Part shown: piece by piece, positions 1 through 8,133 of the stretch
Position numbering within the stretch: position 1 is the stretch's first letter
How the letters are laid out: each line of letters starts with the position of its first letter
Assembly (NCBI RefSeq): GCF_013282575.1
Contig: NZ_JAAAYE010000020.1
Span: forward strand, 1-64,000
Source: Paraburkholderia sp. NMBU_R16
Lineage (GTDB): Bacteria; Pseudomonadota; Gammaproteobacteria; Burkholderiales; Burkholderiaceae
DNA: 64,000 nucleotides
Direction: 5' to 3'
Translations under genes and position numbers: made by a program
Notes under the pieces: generated by a model
Seen by the model: the letters and a program-made list of their open reading frames with translations, nothing else
Database searches by the model: none
What the model was told of the DNA's origin: nothing

Positions 1-617
<617 letters not shown>

Positions 618-694
618 TCAAGCCGAGCGCTTTCGGCGCGGCGCAGCGGCGCCGGTTCCGGGCTACGCCCGTCACCGCCGCTGCTGCGTCTGCA

Positions 695-738
695 TTCTCA
701 TCCTGATTGACGCGCTGTTCTCATCTTGATTGACGCGC
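695..738. repeat. Two 21-bp direct repeats at the IS21 end
   Basis: TTCTCATCCTGATTGACGCG at 695-714 and TTCTCATCTTGATTGACGCG at 718-737 differ at one base and are spaced 23 bp apart; the match extends one further C in each. They lie between istA and the inferred tip at 742. In IS21-type elements such repeats are taken to be transposase-binding sites; here that role is inferred from position. Confidence 0.7.
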
Positions 739-742
739 GGCA

Positions 743-1061
743 GGCGCCGATCGCGCCGGACTTCGCCCGTCTCTTGATCGAATTCCCGTTCGGCGATATC
801 TACAGCCGCCCGGGGCTCGACCTGAAGTCGCGTGAGATCGCGACCATCGCGGCGCTTGCCGCGCTCGGCAATGCGACGGCGCAATTGAAAGTACACATCG
901 AAGGTGCGCTCAATGTCGGCGCGACCCAGGCCGAGATCGTCGAAGTCTTCATGCAGATGGCCGTCTATGCCGGTTTTCCGGCAGCGCTCAACGCGCTCTT
1001 TGCGGCGCGGGAGGTATTCGAGAGCCGTCAGGACGCGGCCGATGCGCCTGAGGTGGCCTGA
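743..1061 (+). pseudogene. Carboxymuconolactone decarboxylase-family protein, 5' end lost to the IS element
   Basis: The open frame encodes about 105 residues of a carboxymuconolactone decarboxylase/AhpD-like fold, including [48 protein letters not shown] and [20 protein letters not shown]. Family members normally carry about 20-30 more residues before the APIAPDF stretch. Those residues are absent, because the reading frame passes straight into the IS end, where the only start-like codon is a TTG at 726 inside the IS repeat. I read this as a gene truncated by insertion; a residual protein started from the IS-borne TTG is possible. The 3' end overlaps the convergent MATE gene by 34 bp. The family includes decarboxylases and peroxidase-like proteins; the substrate cannot be told. 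Confidence 0.7.
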
Positions 1062-2410
1062 GCGTTACGCGCAAGGCGTGCGCTGACCGAGCGCCAATGG
1101 ACGAAGAGTCCCGCGCCGGCCGCTGCGAGACTCGCGGCATTGGCCGCCCAGAATCCGCGCGCGCCTCTCAGCCATTCGGGTACGGCGCCGCCGATATCGA
1201 ACCCGAGCAGATAACCGCCGCCGAGTCCAACGCCCCAAAGCGCCACGGCGTAGATCACGGTCGGTACGACGGCAACCTTGTAGGCTCGCAGCACGAACGC
1301 CGTGGCCGTCTGAAAGGTATCGAAGATGTGGTAGACGAGCATGATCGGCAGGAGCGGCATGGCCGCAGCGATGACGGTCGCGTCGGGCGTGTAGCCCGCA
1401 AGGATCAGCGGGCGGAGTAGCCAGGAGACAGCGGCGTAGCCGCATCCGATAGCGCAGGCCAGGGCGATGCCGTGCCGTGCGAGCGCCCGCGCCGCATCAT
1501 GGCGCCCGCCGCCGAGAGCATGGGCCACGAGCGTGGAAGTGGCGATGCCGATCGACATCGGTGTCATGTAGAGCACTGCACCGAAGTTGCCGACGATCTG
1601 ATGCCCCGCGAGCGTGGTCGTGCCGAAGCGCGCGATGAAAAGCGCCATGAACGTGTATGAGGTGACCTCGATCAGATACGAGAGCCCCATGGGCAGTCCC
1701 AGCTTGAGAAGTGCCGCGAGCCGCTGGACGCTGGGCCAGCAAAAGCGCGTGAAGATTCCGAACGGTGCGAAGAGCTCCAGCCTGGCGAGCAAGGTCAGCG
1801 CAATGCCCGCGAGCGTGTAGTTGATCAGCGTGCTGGCGAGTGCGCAGCCCGGGCCGCCCAACGGCGGGAGCCCCAAGCCGCCGAAGATGAACCAGAGATT
1901 CAGCGCAACTTTCGCCAGGAGCGCTGCGACTTGCAGCATCATCACGAGCCGTGGCTTGCCGACCGCGTTGGCAAGTGCCGAATAGACGCGAAAGGCGAGG
2001 CTGGCTGGCAAACCGAACGCGGCGATGCGCAAATAGAGCTCGGTTCGTTCGTGAAGCGCCGCGGGAACGCGCGCAATGGCGAGCAACGGCGCGGGGAAGT
2101 ACATGACCGCGAAGCCGAGCACGGCAAGCCCCGCCGCAAGCCAGAGTGCCTGGCGAACCTCCTCGCCGATTTCCGCGTGACGGCGCGCGCCGAAAAGCTG
2201 ACCGGCGATCGGCTGCAGCGCGAGCACGACGCCCGTCAGGCCGACGTAGACCGACACATAGATGGACGAGCCGAGTCCGAGCGCGGCAAGATCGACCGCG
2301 GAGAAGCGGCCCACCATGGCCGTATCGATGACTCCGAATGCGATGATGGCGAGCTGCCCGACGAGCACGGGCCATGCGAGCCCCGCGATATTGCGGATAT
2401 CCGCGAACAT
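1028..2410 (-). CDS. MATE-family multidrug/cation antiporter (NorM-like)
   Basis: 460 residues, close to the usual length of MATE exporters, with roughly twelve hydrophobic segments. It begins with the typical N-terminal stretch ([20 protein letters not shown], then [15 protein letters not shown]) and has a second internally related half starting near [15 protein letters not shown]. Known relatives are inner-membrane antiporters that expel cationic drugs or metabolites in exchange for Na+ or H+; the substrate here is unknown. The ATG at 2410 lies two bases past the stop codon of the upstream glycosyltransferase gene, so the two are almost certainly co-transcribed and probably translationally coupled. 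Its 3' end overlaps the end of the truncated carboxymuconolactone-decarboxylase gene. Confidence 0.9.
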   Translation of the reverse strand: MFADIRNIAGLAWPVLVGQLAIIAFGVIDTAMVGRFSAVDLAALGLGSSIYVSVYVGLTGVVLALQPIAGQLFGARRHAEIGEEVRQALWLAAGLAVLGFAVMYFPAPLLAIARVPAALHERTELYLRIAAFGLPASLAFRVYSALANAVGKPRLVMMLQVAALLAKVALNLWFIFGGLGLPPLGGPGCALASTLINYTLAGIALTLLARLELFAPFGIFTRFCWPSVQRLAALLKLGLPMGLSYLIEVTSYTFMALFIARFGTTTLAGHQIVGNFGAVLYMTPMSIGIATSTLVAHALGGGRHDAARALARHGIALACAIGCGYAAVSWLLRPLILAGYTPDATVIAAAMPLLPIMLVYHIFDTFQTATAFVLRAYKVAVVPTVIYAVALWGVGLGGGYLLGFDIGGAVPEWLRGARGFWAANAASLAAAGAGLFVHWRSVSARLARNAQATSGASAAS

Positions 2411-2412
2411 GG

Positions 2413-4167
2413 CTACCGCCGGCGAATCGGATGCTTGCGCCGCGGTGCGGGCGGCGTCGGACGATCGACGCGCACATAGAGGCGGAAGCGTTCGTCACGG
2501 TCCGCTGCGCGGCGGCCTTCCCATACGAGCTTCCAAACGTAGCTCGGCATCGGGCTCGGCGCGATGAAGTCTTGCGCATCCTGGCGCAGCAACACGTCGC
2601 AGTCACCGCTGAACGAGAACTGCATGTCGCCGAAGTAAGCGAACGATGCGAGCTGCGCGTCGCCAAGGCGAACCGGCGAAATGCAGCTGTAGTCGTCGGG
2701 CAGATGCTCGGCGATCTGCATCGCGACATCGCGGTAGGTCCGGCTGTAGTTGACGATCGGCAGCCACAGCGTCATCAGCAGCACCCACATCAACGTCGTG
2801 CCGGCGCTAGAGAGCACCACGCTGCGCCAGAGCACGTTCGGATGTCGTGCCAGACGCCAGCGCGCGAGCGCGAGCCAGCACACGGTGACGCCGATGGCGC
2901 AGACGAAAGAGAGCACGTCGAAATGCGGCACGAAGCCCGGCACGAGCCGCGCCAGGTTGCGCGCCAGCGGGGCGGGGAAACCGGTTTGCGACGCGAGCCA
3001 GACCAGCCAGACGAACGTGCCGAGAATCGTGAAGCTGAGCAGCGCGAACCAGTCGATCGCGTTGATGGCTCCACGTTTGAGCGTCGGTAACGCGAACGTC
3101 GCCAGCACGGCGAGCGGCGGCAACAGCAGCATGTAAAGCCGGTTCGTTTGATGGCTTTGCAAGACCACGAGAACCAGCACGGGGGCGACGACCGAAAGCG
3201 GTACGGCAATATGCGGCTTGCGGCGCAGACCGCCCCAACTAAGCCAGGCCCACACCGCCAGGGGCCACGCGGGCCAAGTGAAAAGCGGCAGGTTCTTGAA
3301 GGCGTAACGCACGACGTGCCCCGGCGGCGCCGAAAAGCGATTGATGCTGCCGTTGACCCACTGTTGGATGAACCACCGCGCGTCGTCGCCGTAGAGTTTG
3401 AGCACCGCGAGCGGCCACGCCACCGACAACGCCGCCGCGAGCGGTATGCCGACGACGAGCAACCAGACCGAGCGTGCTTCCGGCACCAGCGCCAGCAGCA
3501 CCAGCGTACCGGCGAAAAGGGCGGCAACCAGCAGCGGATTGCCGCTCAACGCGAGGAGGCCGAGCCCGAGGCCCCAACAGACGGCCCCTTGCAATGGCTT
3601 GTCGAGCGTGCGCACCAGTCCGTACACGATGAGCGCGATGCTCATCAACTGGCCGAGCTGGGGTGTCGTTTCGTGGCCTCGCTCGGCGAGTCCGAACGAG
3701 GCGAGCAAAATCAGCAAAGCGCCGTCGCCGAGCACGCGTCCGTAGTCGCGTGGCGCGGGTTCACCGCCGAAGGCGTACTTGAACGGTTGAACTTCGGCAC
3801 GGCGCCCGAGCAGATAGGCCGTATACCAGACCAACGCACAGGTTATGCAAAAAAGTATGCCGGTCGACAGCCGCGACGCATCGGCCGCGTCGACCCATGG
3901 CGCGAGCAGCCGGATGCATCCCGCGCCGAGCCAGTAGCCGAGCGGGCCGGTGTCAGTGATGTACTTGCCGACGAGGTTCGGCAGCAGCCAATCCCGGACC
4001 TCGCCACCGGCCATCGTCCACATGACGCCGAATCCAGCCGCATCTTCGTTCTTCCACGGGTCGCGGCCGAACAGGCCGAACGCCGCATAGACGATGCAGA
4101 TCGTCAGCAGCAGCCAGCGAGGCAGCGCACGCGTGGCGGAGGCGGTGAGTCGGACGACGGGTCTCAT
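2413..4167 (-). CDS. GT-C type membrane glycosyltransferase (ArnT/PMT-like)
   Basis: 584 residues with about ten to twelve transmembrane segments and a soluble C-terminal domain from roughly residue 470. Near the N-terminus RDPWKNEDAAGFGVMW (residues 35-50) carries acidic residues in the first periplasmic loop, and TDTGPLGYWLGA follows. This arrangement resembles the ArnT/dolichyl-phosphate-mannose mannosyltransferase superfamily, which moves a sugar from a polyprenyl-phosphate donor to an acceptor on the outer face of the membrane. Donor and acceptor cannot be inferred. The gene sits upstream of, and nearly touching, the MATE transporter. A TACAAT hexamer about 70 bases upstream on the same strand is a candidate -10 element. 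Confidence 0.8.
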   Translation of the reverse strand: MRPVVRLTASATRALPRWLLLTICIVYAAFGLFGRDPWKNEDAAGFGVMWTMAGGEVRDWLLPNLVGKYITDTGPLGYWLGAGCIRLLAPWVDAADASRLSTGILFCITCALVWYTAYLLGRRAEVQPFKYAFGGEPAPRDYGRVLGDGALLILLASFGLAERGHETTPQLGQLMSIALIVYGLVRTLDKPLQGAVCWGLGLGLLALSGNPLLVAALFAGTLVLLALVPEARSVWLLVVGIPLAAALSVAWPLAVLKLYGDDARWFIQQWVNGSINRFSAPPGHVVRYAFKNLPLFTWPAWPLAVWAWLSWGGLRRKPHIAVPLSVVAPVLVLVVLQSHQTNRLYMLLLPPLAVLATFALPTLKRGAINAIDWFALLSFTILGTFVWLVWLASQTGFPAPLARNLARLVPGFVPHFDVLSFVCAIGVTVCWLALARWRLARHPNVLWRSVVLSSAGTTLMWVLLMTLWLPIVNYSRTYRDVAMQIAEHLPDDYSCISPVRLGDAQLASFAYFGDMQFSFSGDCDVLLRQDAQDFIAPSPMPSYVWKLVWEGRRAADRDERFRLYVRVDRPTPPAPRRKHPIRRR

Positions 4168-4236
4168 GCGGATGGACGGCGATCGTTATCGTTATTCGGC
4201 TAATGGCGGGGGCGATCGCCATCGCAGCGAATCGGC

Positions 4237-4242
4237 ATTGTA
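4237..4242 (-). promoter_or_regulatory. Candidate -10 element for the GT-C/MATE pair
   Basis: On the minus strand the hexamer reads TACAAT and lies about 70 bases upstream of the glycosyltransferase ATG. No good -35 match was found at 16-18 bp. The same hexamer occurs before several other genes in this window, which is the main support. Confidence 0.4.
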
Positions 4243-4295
4243 GCCGCGCTCATGCGGCCGTGACGCCATGCCGCTGGCCGACCGGCATGGCGATG

Positions 4296-4324
4296 AAAAA
4301 AGGGCAGCGCGGGCTGCCCTTTTT
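4296..4324 (-). terminator. Rho-independent terminator after rpmE2
   Basis: A perfect 11-bp stem, AAAAGGGCAGC (4298-4308) pairing with GCTGCCCTTTT (4313-4323), encloses a 4-base loop. It has runs of A on the left and T on the right, so it can work in both directions. It lies about 40 bases past the rpmE2 stop on the minus strand. A weaker 7-bp hairpin (4333-4339 with 4350-4356) lies between it and the gene. Confidence 0.85.
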
Positions 4325-4364
4325 CTTGCAGTACCTTTGCACGCTCGTACAAAGGTGCGGCGCG

Positions 4365-4631
4365 TTACTTTGCGGCGGCCTTGCCGGCTGCGCGCACACC
4401 GAACTTCTTGTTGAACTTCTCGACGCGGCCTGCCGTGTCGACGATCTTTTGCTGGCCGGTGTAGAACGGGTGCGACTCCGACGACACTTCGATCTTGGCG
4501 AGCGGATACTTCTTGCCTTCGAAGTCGATCGTCTCGCGCGTCTGGATCGTCGAGCGCGTCACAAACGTGAAGCCGTTCGATACGTCCTGAAAAACGACTT
4601 CGCGGTAATCGGGATGAATATTGTCCTTCAT
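4365..4631 (-). CDS. rpmE2: 50S ribosomal protein L31 type B
   Basis: 88 residues starting [19 protein letters not shown], with [34 protein letters not shown] and a basic Ala/Lys-rich tail. It lacks the CxxC zinc-binding cysteines of type A L31, so it is the zinc-independent type B (RpmE2/YkgM) form, which in many bacteria replaces the zinc form under zinc shortage. A longer in-frame start exists upstream, but the ATG at 4631 with an AAAGGAAG ribosome-binding site gives the family-standard N-terminus. It appears to be a single-gene unit with its own terminator. No Zur operator was identified. Confidence 0.95.
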   Translation of the reverse strand: MKDNIHPDYREVVFQDVSNGFTFVTRSTIQTRETIDFEGKKYPLAKIEVSSESHPFYTGQQKIVDTAGRVEKFNKKFGVRAAGKAAAK

Positions 4632-4745
4632 GGTGCTTCCTTTAATGTGGCGGTAGCCAGCCCGCTGCGATGCGCCGATACGGCGGTGCCGGTAAGTCCG
4701 GCAGCATCGAACCGCGAACCACTTGCCCAAGGTCGAAAGACGGCG

Positions 4746-4751
4746 ATTATG
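4746..4751 (-). promoter_or_regulatory. Candidate -10 element for rpmE2
   Basis: The minus strand reads CATAAT, preceded by TGG, about 115 bases upstream of the rpmE2 ATG. No convincing -35 hexamer was seen, so support is weak and the leader would be long. Confidence 0.3.
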
Positions 4752-4804
4752 CCAGAAAATCATGCTGTTGGCGAAAAGATTTGCGCGTCGTCGGCCCGCG
4801 CCAA

Positions 4805-5653
4805 TCAATCCGGCTCACCGCTGTGCGTATCGAGGAGTACGCCCGTGCGCGCCGGATCCTGTCGGTAATAACGGGCGAGCAGACGATACAGTTCGGGGTA
4901 TTCGGCCTCGAATGCGCGCGGCTGGACGAAGAGCGCCTCACTGCAGACCGCGAAAAATTCGGATGGATGATCTGCCGCATAGGGATCGATCAGCGATTCG
5001 CGTTCGAAACGCGCCCAGCGCCGCGTCGGCACGGCATCGACCTGCGCACAGAACCGGTCGTAGGCGGAGTCGAAGACGCTTGCCCATTCGTCGGCGGTGA
5101 GCGGCGCGTGCCAGCGCTTGAAGAGCGGCGGGTGGCCATCCGTTTCGCCGCTCAACATGTCGATCTTATGGGCGAATTCGTGGATGACGACGTTGTAGGC
5201 GTCACGCGCATCGGTCATTTGCGCATCTTCCCACGAGAGAATGACGGGGCCGCCCTCCCACGCTTCGCCGCTCGCGTCGTGCTCCACTTCGTGCACCACG
5301 CCGTCTTCATCCTCGACGGTTTTGCGAATGACGAATTCACCGGGGTAGACGACGATGCCAACCCATCCGCGATAGAGCTCGAGGCCCAAATTGAGGACGG
5401 GCAGCGAGGCTTGCACGGCGATGCCGGCGATCATCCGATCGGTCAACGCGAGGCCGTGGGCCGTGGAGAACGATTTTTGAGCGATGAAGAGGCTGGTGGT
5501 TTCTCGCAAGCGAGCGAGATCGGCGGCATCGAGATAACCGAGGAACGGCAGGCCGTCGAGCGTCGCCTGCCAGATATCGTCGGCGATACCGTACTCACGC
5601 AGTGCGCGTTCGCGGCGGCGCGTGTCGAGCCAGCGGGAGAGCTTCGTGAGCAT
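4805..5653 (-). CDS. mtfA: MtfA-like zinc metallopeptidase (M90 family)
   Basis: 282 residues from the chosen ATG. The signature HEFAHKID (residues 158-165) is the HExxH zinc site of the M90 (MtfA/DUF980) family, and a downstream acidic cluster ([15 protein letters not shown]) probably supplies the third ligand. In E. coli MtfA is a cytosolic aminopeptidase-like protein that also binds the glucose repressor Mlc; the role in Burkholderiaceae is not established. An in-frame ATG at 5716 would add 21 low-complexity residues; I prefer 5653, which begins [10 protein letters not shown], although its ribosome-binding site is weak. It lies about 120 bases downstream of rho and could be co-transcribed with it. 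Confidence 0.85.
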   Translation of the reverse strand: MLTKLSRWLDTRRRERALREYGIADDIWQATLDGLPFLGYLDAADLARLRETTSLFIAQKSFSTAHGLALTDRMIAGIAVQASLPVLNLGLELYRGWVGIVVYPGEFVIRKTVEDEDGVVHEVEHDASGEAWEGGPVILSWEDAQMTDARDAYNVVIHEFAHKIDMLSGETDGHPPLFKRWHAPLTADEWASVFDSAYDRFCAQVDAVPTRRWARFERESLIDPYAADHPSEFFAVCSEALFVQPRAFEAEYPELYRLLARYYRQDPARTGVLLDTHSGEPD

Positions 5654-5771
5654 GATGCAGTGCTCGGTTGGGCGGGAGCGGGAAGGACTGGCGCCGGAAT
5701 CGATCCGCGCCGGCATCGGCTGCCGGCGCGCCCAGTCGGCGCGCTTTGCGCAACGTTATGCCAACCTGATC

Positions 5772-7034
5772 TCAGCCGCCGCGGCGCATCATGTCGAAGA
5801 ACTCGGAATTGCTCTTCGTCTGGCGAACCTTTTCGAGCAGGAATTCCATCGCTTCGACTTCATCCATATCGTGGATGAACTTGCGCAGTACCCAGACCTT
5901 CTGAAGGATCTCGGGCTTGATGAGCAGCTCTTCGCGCCGGGTACCCGACTTGTTCAGATTGATGGACGGATAGACGCGCTTTTCAGCCAGACGGCGTTCC
6001 AGGTGCACTTCCATATTGCCGGTGCCCTTGAACTCTTCGTAGATCACGTCGTCCATGCGGCTACCCGTTTCGATCAGGGCTGTGCCGATGATCGTAAGCG
6101 AGCCACCTTCCTCGATATTGCGCGCCGCGCCGAAAAAGCGCTTCGGTCGTTGCAGAGCATTGGCGTCCACGCCGCCCGTCAACACCTTGCCCGACGCGGG
6201 AATCACAGTGTTGTAAGCGCGCGCGAGACGCGTGATCGAATCGAGCAGGATGACGACGTCGTGCTTCATCTCGACGAGGCGCTTGGCCTTTTCGATCACC
6301 ATCTCGGCCACCTGCACGTGGCGCGTGGCCGGCTCGTCGAACGTCGAGGCGACGACTTCGCCCGTGACCGAGCGCTGCATTTCCGTCACTTCCTCGGGAC
6401 GCTCGTCGATGAGCAGCACGAAGAGGACGACATCGGGATGGTTCTGCTTGATCGCATGCGCAATGTGCTGAAGCATCACCGTTTTGCCCGACTTCGGCGA
6501 CGCGACGAGCAGGCCCCGCTGGCCCTTGCCGATCGGCGCGATCATGTCGATGATGCGGCCCGTGACGTTTTCCTCGCCGCGCATTTCACGTTCGAGCAAC
6601 AGCGGCTTGTTCGGGTGCAGCGGCGTGAGGTTCTCGAACATGATCTTGTGTTTCGAGGCCTCGGGCGGCTGCCCGTTGACTTTGTCGACCTTCACGAGTG
6701 CGAAGTACCGCTCCCCGTCTTTCGGCGTGCGGACTTCGCCTTCGATCGTGTCGCCCGTGTGCAGATTGAAACGCCGGATCTGCGAAGGACTGATGTAGAT
6801 GTCATCCGTGCTCGCGAGATACGACATTTCAGGCGAGCGCAGGAAGCCGAACCCGTCGGGCAGGACTTCGAGCGTGCCGTCGCCGAAAATGGTCTCGCCT
6901 GTTTTGGCGCGCTTCTTGAGGATGGCGAACATCAGTTCCTGCTTGCGCAGGCGGTTCGCGCTTTCGATCTCGAGGCCGTTGGCCATTTCGATCAATTGAG
7001 AAACGTGCTGAGACTTGAGCTCGGATAAATGCAT
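5772..7034 (-). CDS. rho: Transcription termination factor Rho
   Basis: 420 residues, the usual length. An N-terminal helical and cold-shock RNA-binding domain ([10 protein letters not shown] at about 60-69) precedes the RecA-like motor with Walker A ASPKSGKT (178-185), Walker [16 protein letters not shown] and the secondary-site region around [20 protein letters not shown]. Rho is a hexameric ATP-dependent RNA translocase that ends transcription of untranslated RNA. The start MHLSELKSQ is the family-standard one. A leader of about 75 bases contains a perfect 7-bp dyad (7088-7103), and rho is known to be autoregulated in other bacteria; whether this dyad takes part is inference. Confidence 0.98.
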   Translation of the reverse strand: MHLSELKSQHVSQLIEMANGLEIESANRLRKQELMFAILKKRAKTGETIFGDGTLEVLPDGFGFLRSPEMSYLASTDDIYISPSQIRRFNLHTGDTIEGEVRTPKDGERYFALVKVDKVNGQPPEASKHKIMFENLTPLHPNKPLLLEREMRGEENVTGRIIDMIAPIGKGQRGLLVASPKSGKTVMLQHIAHAIKQNHPDVVLFVLLIDERPEEVTEMQRSVTGEVVASTFDEPATRHVQVAEMVIEKAKRLVEMKHDVVILLDSITRLARAYNTVIPASGKVLTGGVDANALQRPKRFFGAARNIEEGGSLTIIGTALIETGSRMDDVIYEEFKGTGNMEVHLERRLAEKRVYPSINLNKSGTRREELLIKPEILQKVWVLRKFIHDMDEVEAMEFLLEKVRQTKSNSEFFDMMRRGG

Positions 7035-7107
7035 ACGGAAATCCCGCCGGGGAAGAGAAGGTGCGACGAAAGAATCTGGGAGGAGGATGAGCGGAACCGC
7101 TCAGGGA

Positions 7108-7135
7108 CTTATACGTTTTCTTGACGTTTTGTCAT
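7108..7135 (-). promoter_or_regulatory. Candidate sigma-70 promoter for rho
   Basis: On the minus strand ATGACA (7135-7130) is followed after 16 bp by TATAAG (7113-7108), about 75 bases upstream of the rho ATG. A second possible -10, TAGAAT, occurs at 7139-7134. Confidence 0.45.
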
Positions 7136-7186
7136 TCTAGCATAGCACACGCCAGCTACCGTTCAGCGGACGATCGCGCGGCTGAA

Positions 7187-7214
7187 AGGCCTGTTGCACG
7201 GGGACAACAGGCCT
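7187..7214 (-). terminator. Terminator hairpin after trxA
   Basis: AGGCCTGTTG (7187-7196) pairs perfectly with CAACAGGCCT (7205-7214) around an 8-base loop. On the minus strand the hairpin begins 11 bases past the trxA stop and is followed by a short TTTC tract, so termination is likely but the U-run is weak. Confidence 0.75.
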
Positions 7215-7224
7215 GGCATGACGA

Positions 7225-7551
7225 TCACAGATTGCTGTCGAGGAATGCGGTCAGTTGCGACTTCGAGAGTGCGCCGACCTTCTGCGCGGACACAGCGCCA
7301 TTCTTGAACAGGATCAGCGTGGGGATGCCGCGCACGCCGAACTTCGTCGGGGTAGCCTGGTTTTCATCGACGTTGATTTTCGCGATCTGCAGACGGTCGC
7401 CGTAATCCTTGGCCACCTCGTCGAGGATGGGGGCAATCATCTTGCAGGGGCCGCACCATTCGGCCCAGAAATCGAGCAATACGGGCTTGTCGGACTTCAC
7501 GACATCCTGCTCGAACGATGCGTCACTGATGTGCTTGATTTGTTCGCTCAT
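7225..7551 (-). CDS. trxA: Thioredoxin 1
   Basis: 108 residues with the redox site WCGPC (Cys33 and Cys36) in [16 protein letters not shown], the cis-proline loop [11 protein letters not shown] and the standard thioredoxin fold. It reduces cytosolic disulfides and supplies electrons to ribonucleotide reductase and other enzymes. The ATG at 7551 has a GAGGT ribosome-binding site. It lies upstream of rho on the same strand, but the hairpin at 7187-7214 and the separate rho promoter candidate suggest mostly independent transcription. The same trxA-rho order is common in beta- and gamma-proteobacteria. Confidence 0.98.
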   Translation of the reverse strand: MSEQIKHISDASFEQDVVKSDKPVLLDFWAEWCGPCKMIAPILDEVAKDYGDRLQIAKINVDENQATPTKFGVRGIPTLILFKNGAVSAQKVGALSKSQLTAFLDSNL

Positions 7552-7907
7552 TTAGATTTACCTCATCGGGTTCCGGGACCCGAGCCTCAATTGCCCGCCA
7601 CGATACACCAAAACGGGAAAACGCACTGTCGGTGCCGATGCTCAAATGCGGCTGGCGCGATGTGCTGCGTCCACTGCATGCAACCAGTCGAGCGAGCCGC
7701 ACGGATCGCAAGAGCCAGGTGCGGCAGCGCGTTCGGCGGCGAGTCGTCCGAATGCCATATTAGCCCAAATCGCTATCCGTCGTACGGGGTCGATAGCCAT
7801 GCGGTCACGCGCGCCGGGCCCGGCGCTGCGGCCCCCGCGTTCGATTGCCGCGGCGGGGGCAATAAGAGGGGAGCGCAAGAAGGGTCGCGCCGTGCGCGCG
7901 ACGATGA
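7552..7907. other. Intergenic region between trxA and ffs
   Basis: About 355 bases between divergent transcripts. I see no RNA gene and no clear promoter for trxA here. A minus-strand frame at 7642-7878 could encode 78 residues (IAIWANMAFGRLAAE ... GSLDWLHAVDAAHRASRI) without a ribosome-binding site. Its composition is not obviously nonsense but I cannot support it as a gene. Confidence 0.4.
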
Positions 7908-7913
7908 TAGAAT
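7908..7913 (+). promoter_or_regulatory. Candidate -10 element for the SRP RNA
   Basis: TAGAAT ends six bases before the inferred 5' end of the SRP RNA (7919), the expected distance to a transcription start. No clear -35 hexamer is present. Confidence 0.55.
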
Positions 7914-7918
7914 GCGCC

Positions 7919-8018
7919 GTGACGGGCCTCCTCGCATGGAGGGGCGGTCAACCTGGTCAGGTCGGGAACGAAGCAGCCACAGCCGTTTTCCGCCAGTGCC
8001 GAGGGTCAGGCTCGTCAC
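7919..8018 (+). ncRNA. ffs: Signal recognition particle 4.5S RNA
   Basis: The core GGTCAGGTCGGGAACGAAGC followed by AGCC (7956-7979) matches the Ffh-binding domain of bacterial SRP RNA: the symmetric and asymmetric internal loops and a GGAA tetraloop. The ends pair, GTGACG (7919-7924) with CGTCAC (8013-8018), giving a single hairpin of about 100 nt like E. coli 4.5S RNA. A T-rich stretch (CCTTCCTTTTTC, 8018-8029) follows and may act as the terminator. The RNA forms SRP with Ffh and targets membrane proteins to FtsY. Compared with E. coli, the pair closing the tetraloop is G-C instead of C-G, a compensated change. Ends are accurate to a few bases. Confidence 0.93.
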
Positions 8019-8121
8019 CTTCCTTTTTCTTCTCGTTGTCCTCTTCTTGTCTCCCGCCAAGCCGTTTCGTGCAGTCGATCCGCGCCGCTACTCGCCTCGT
8101 CTTGCGCCGCATCGTTGCTGA

Positions 8122-8127
8122 TACAAT
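8122..8127 (+). promoter_or_regulatory. TACAAT element immediately before dnaX
   Basis: The hexamer ends six bases before the dnaX ATG at 8134. If it is a -10 box, transcription would begin at or next to the start codon and the mRNA would be leaderless. No good -35 was found, and read-through from ffs is an alternative. Confidence 0.4.
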
Positions 8128-8133
8128 TTGGCG

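Noticed and set aside
5726-5744. GCGCGCC/GGCGCGC hairpin between rho and mtfA as a rho terminator
   Set aside because: Read in the direction of rho it is not followed by a T-tract; probably chance pairing in GC-rich DNA.
7642-7878. 78-residue minus-strand gene between trxA and ffs
   Set aside because: No ribosome-binding site, mixed codon use and no recognisable family; kept only as a remark on the intergenic region.
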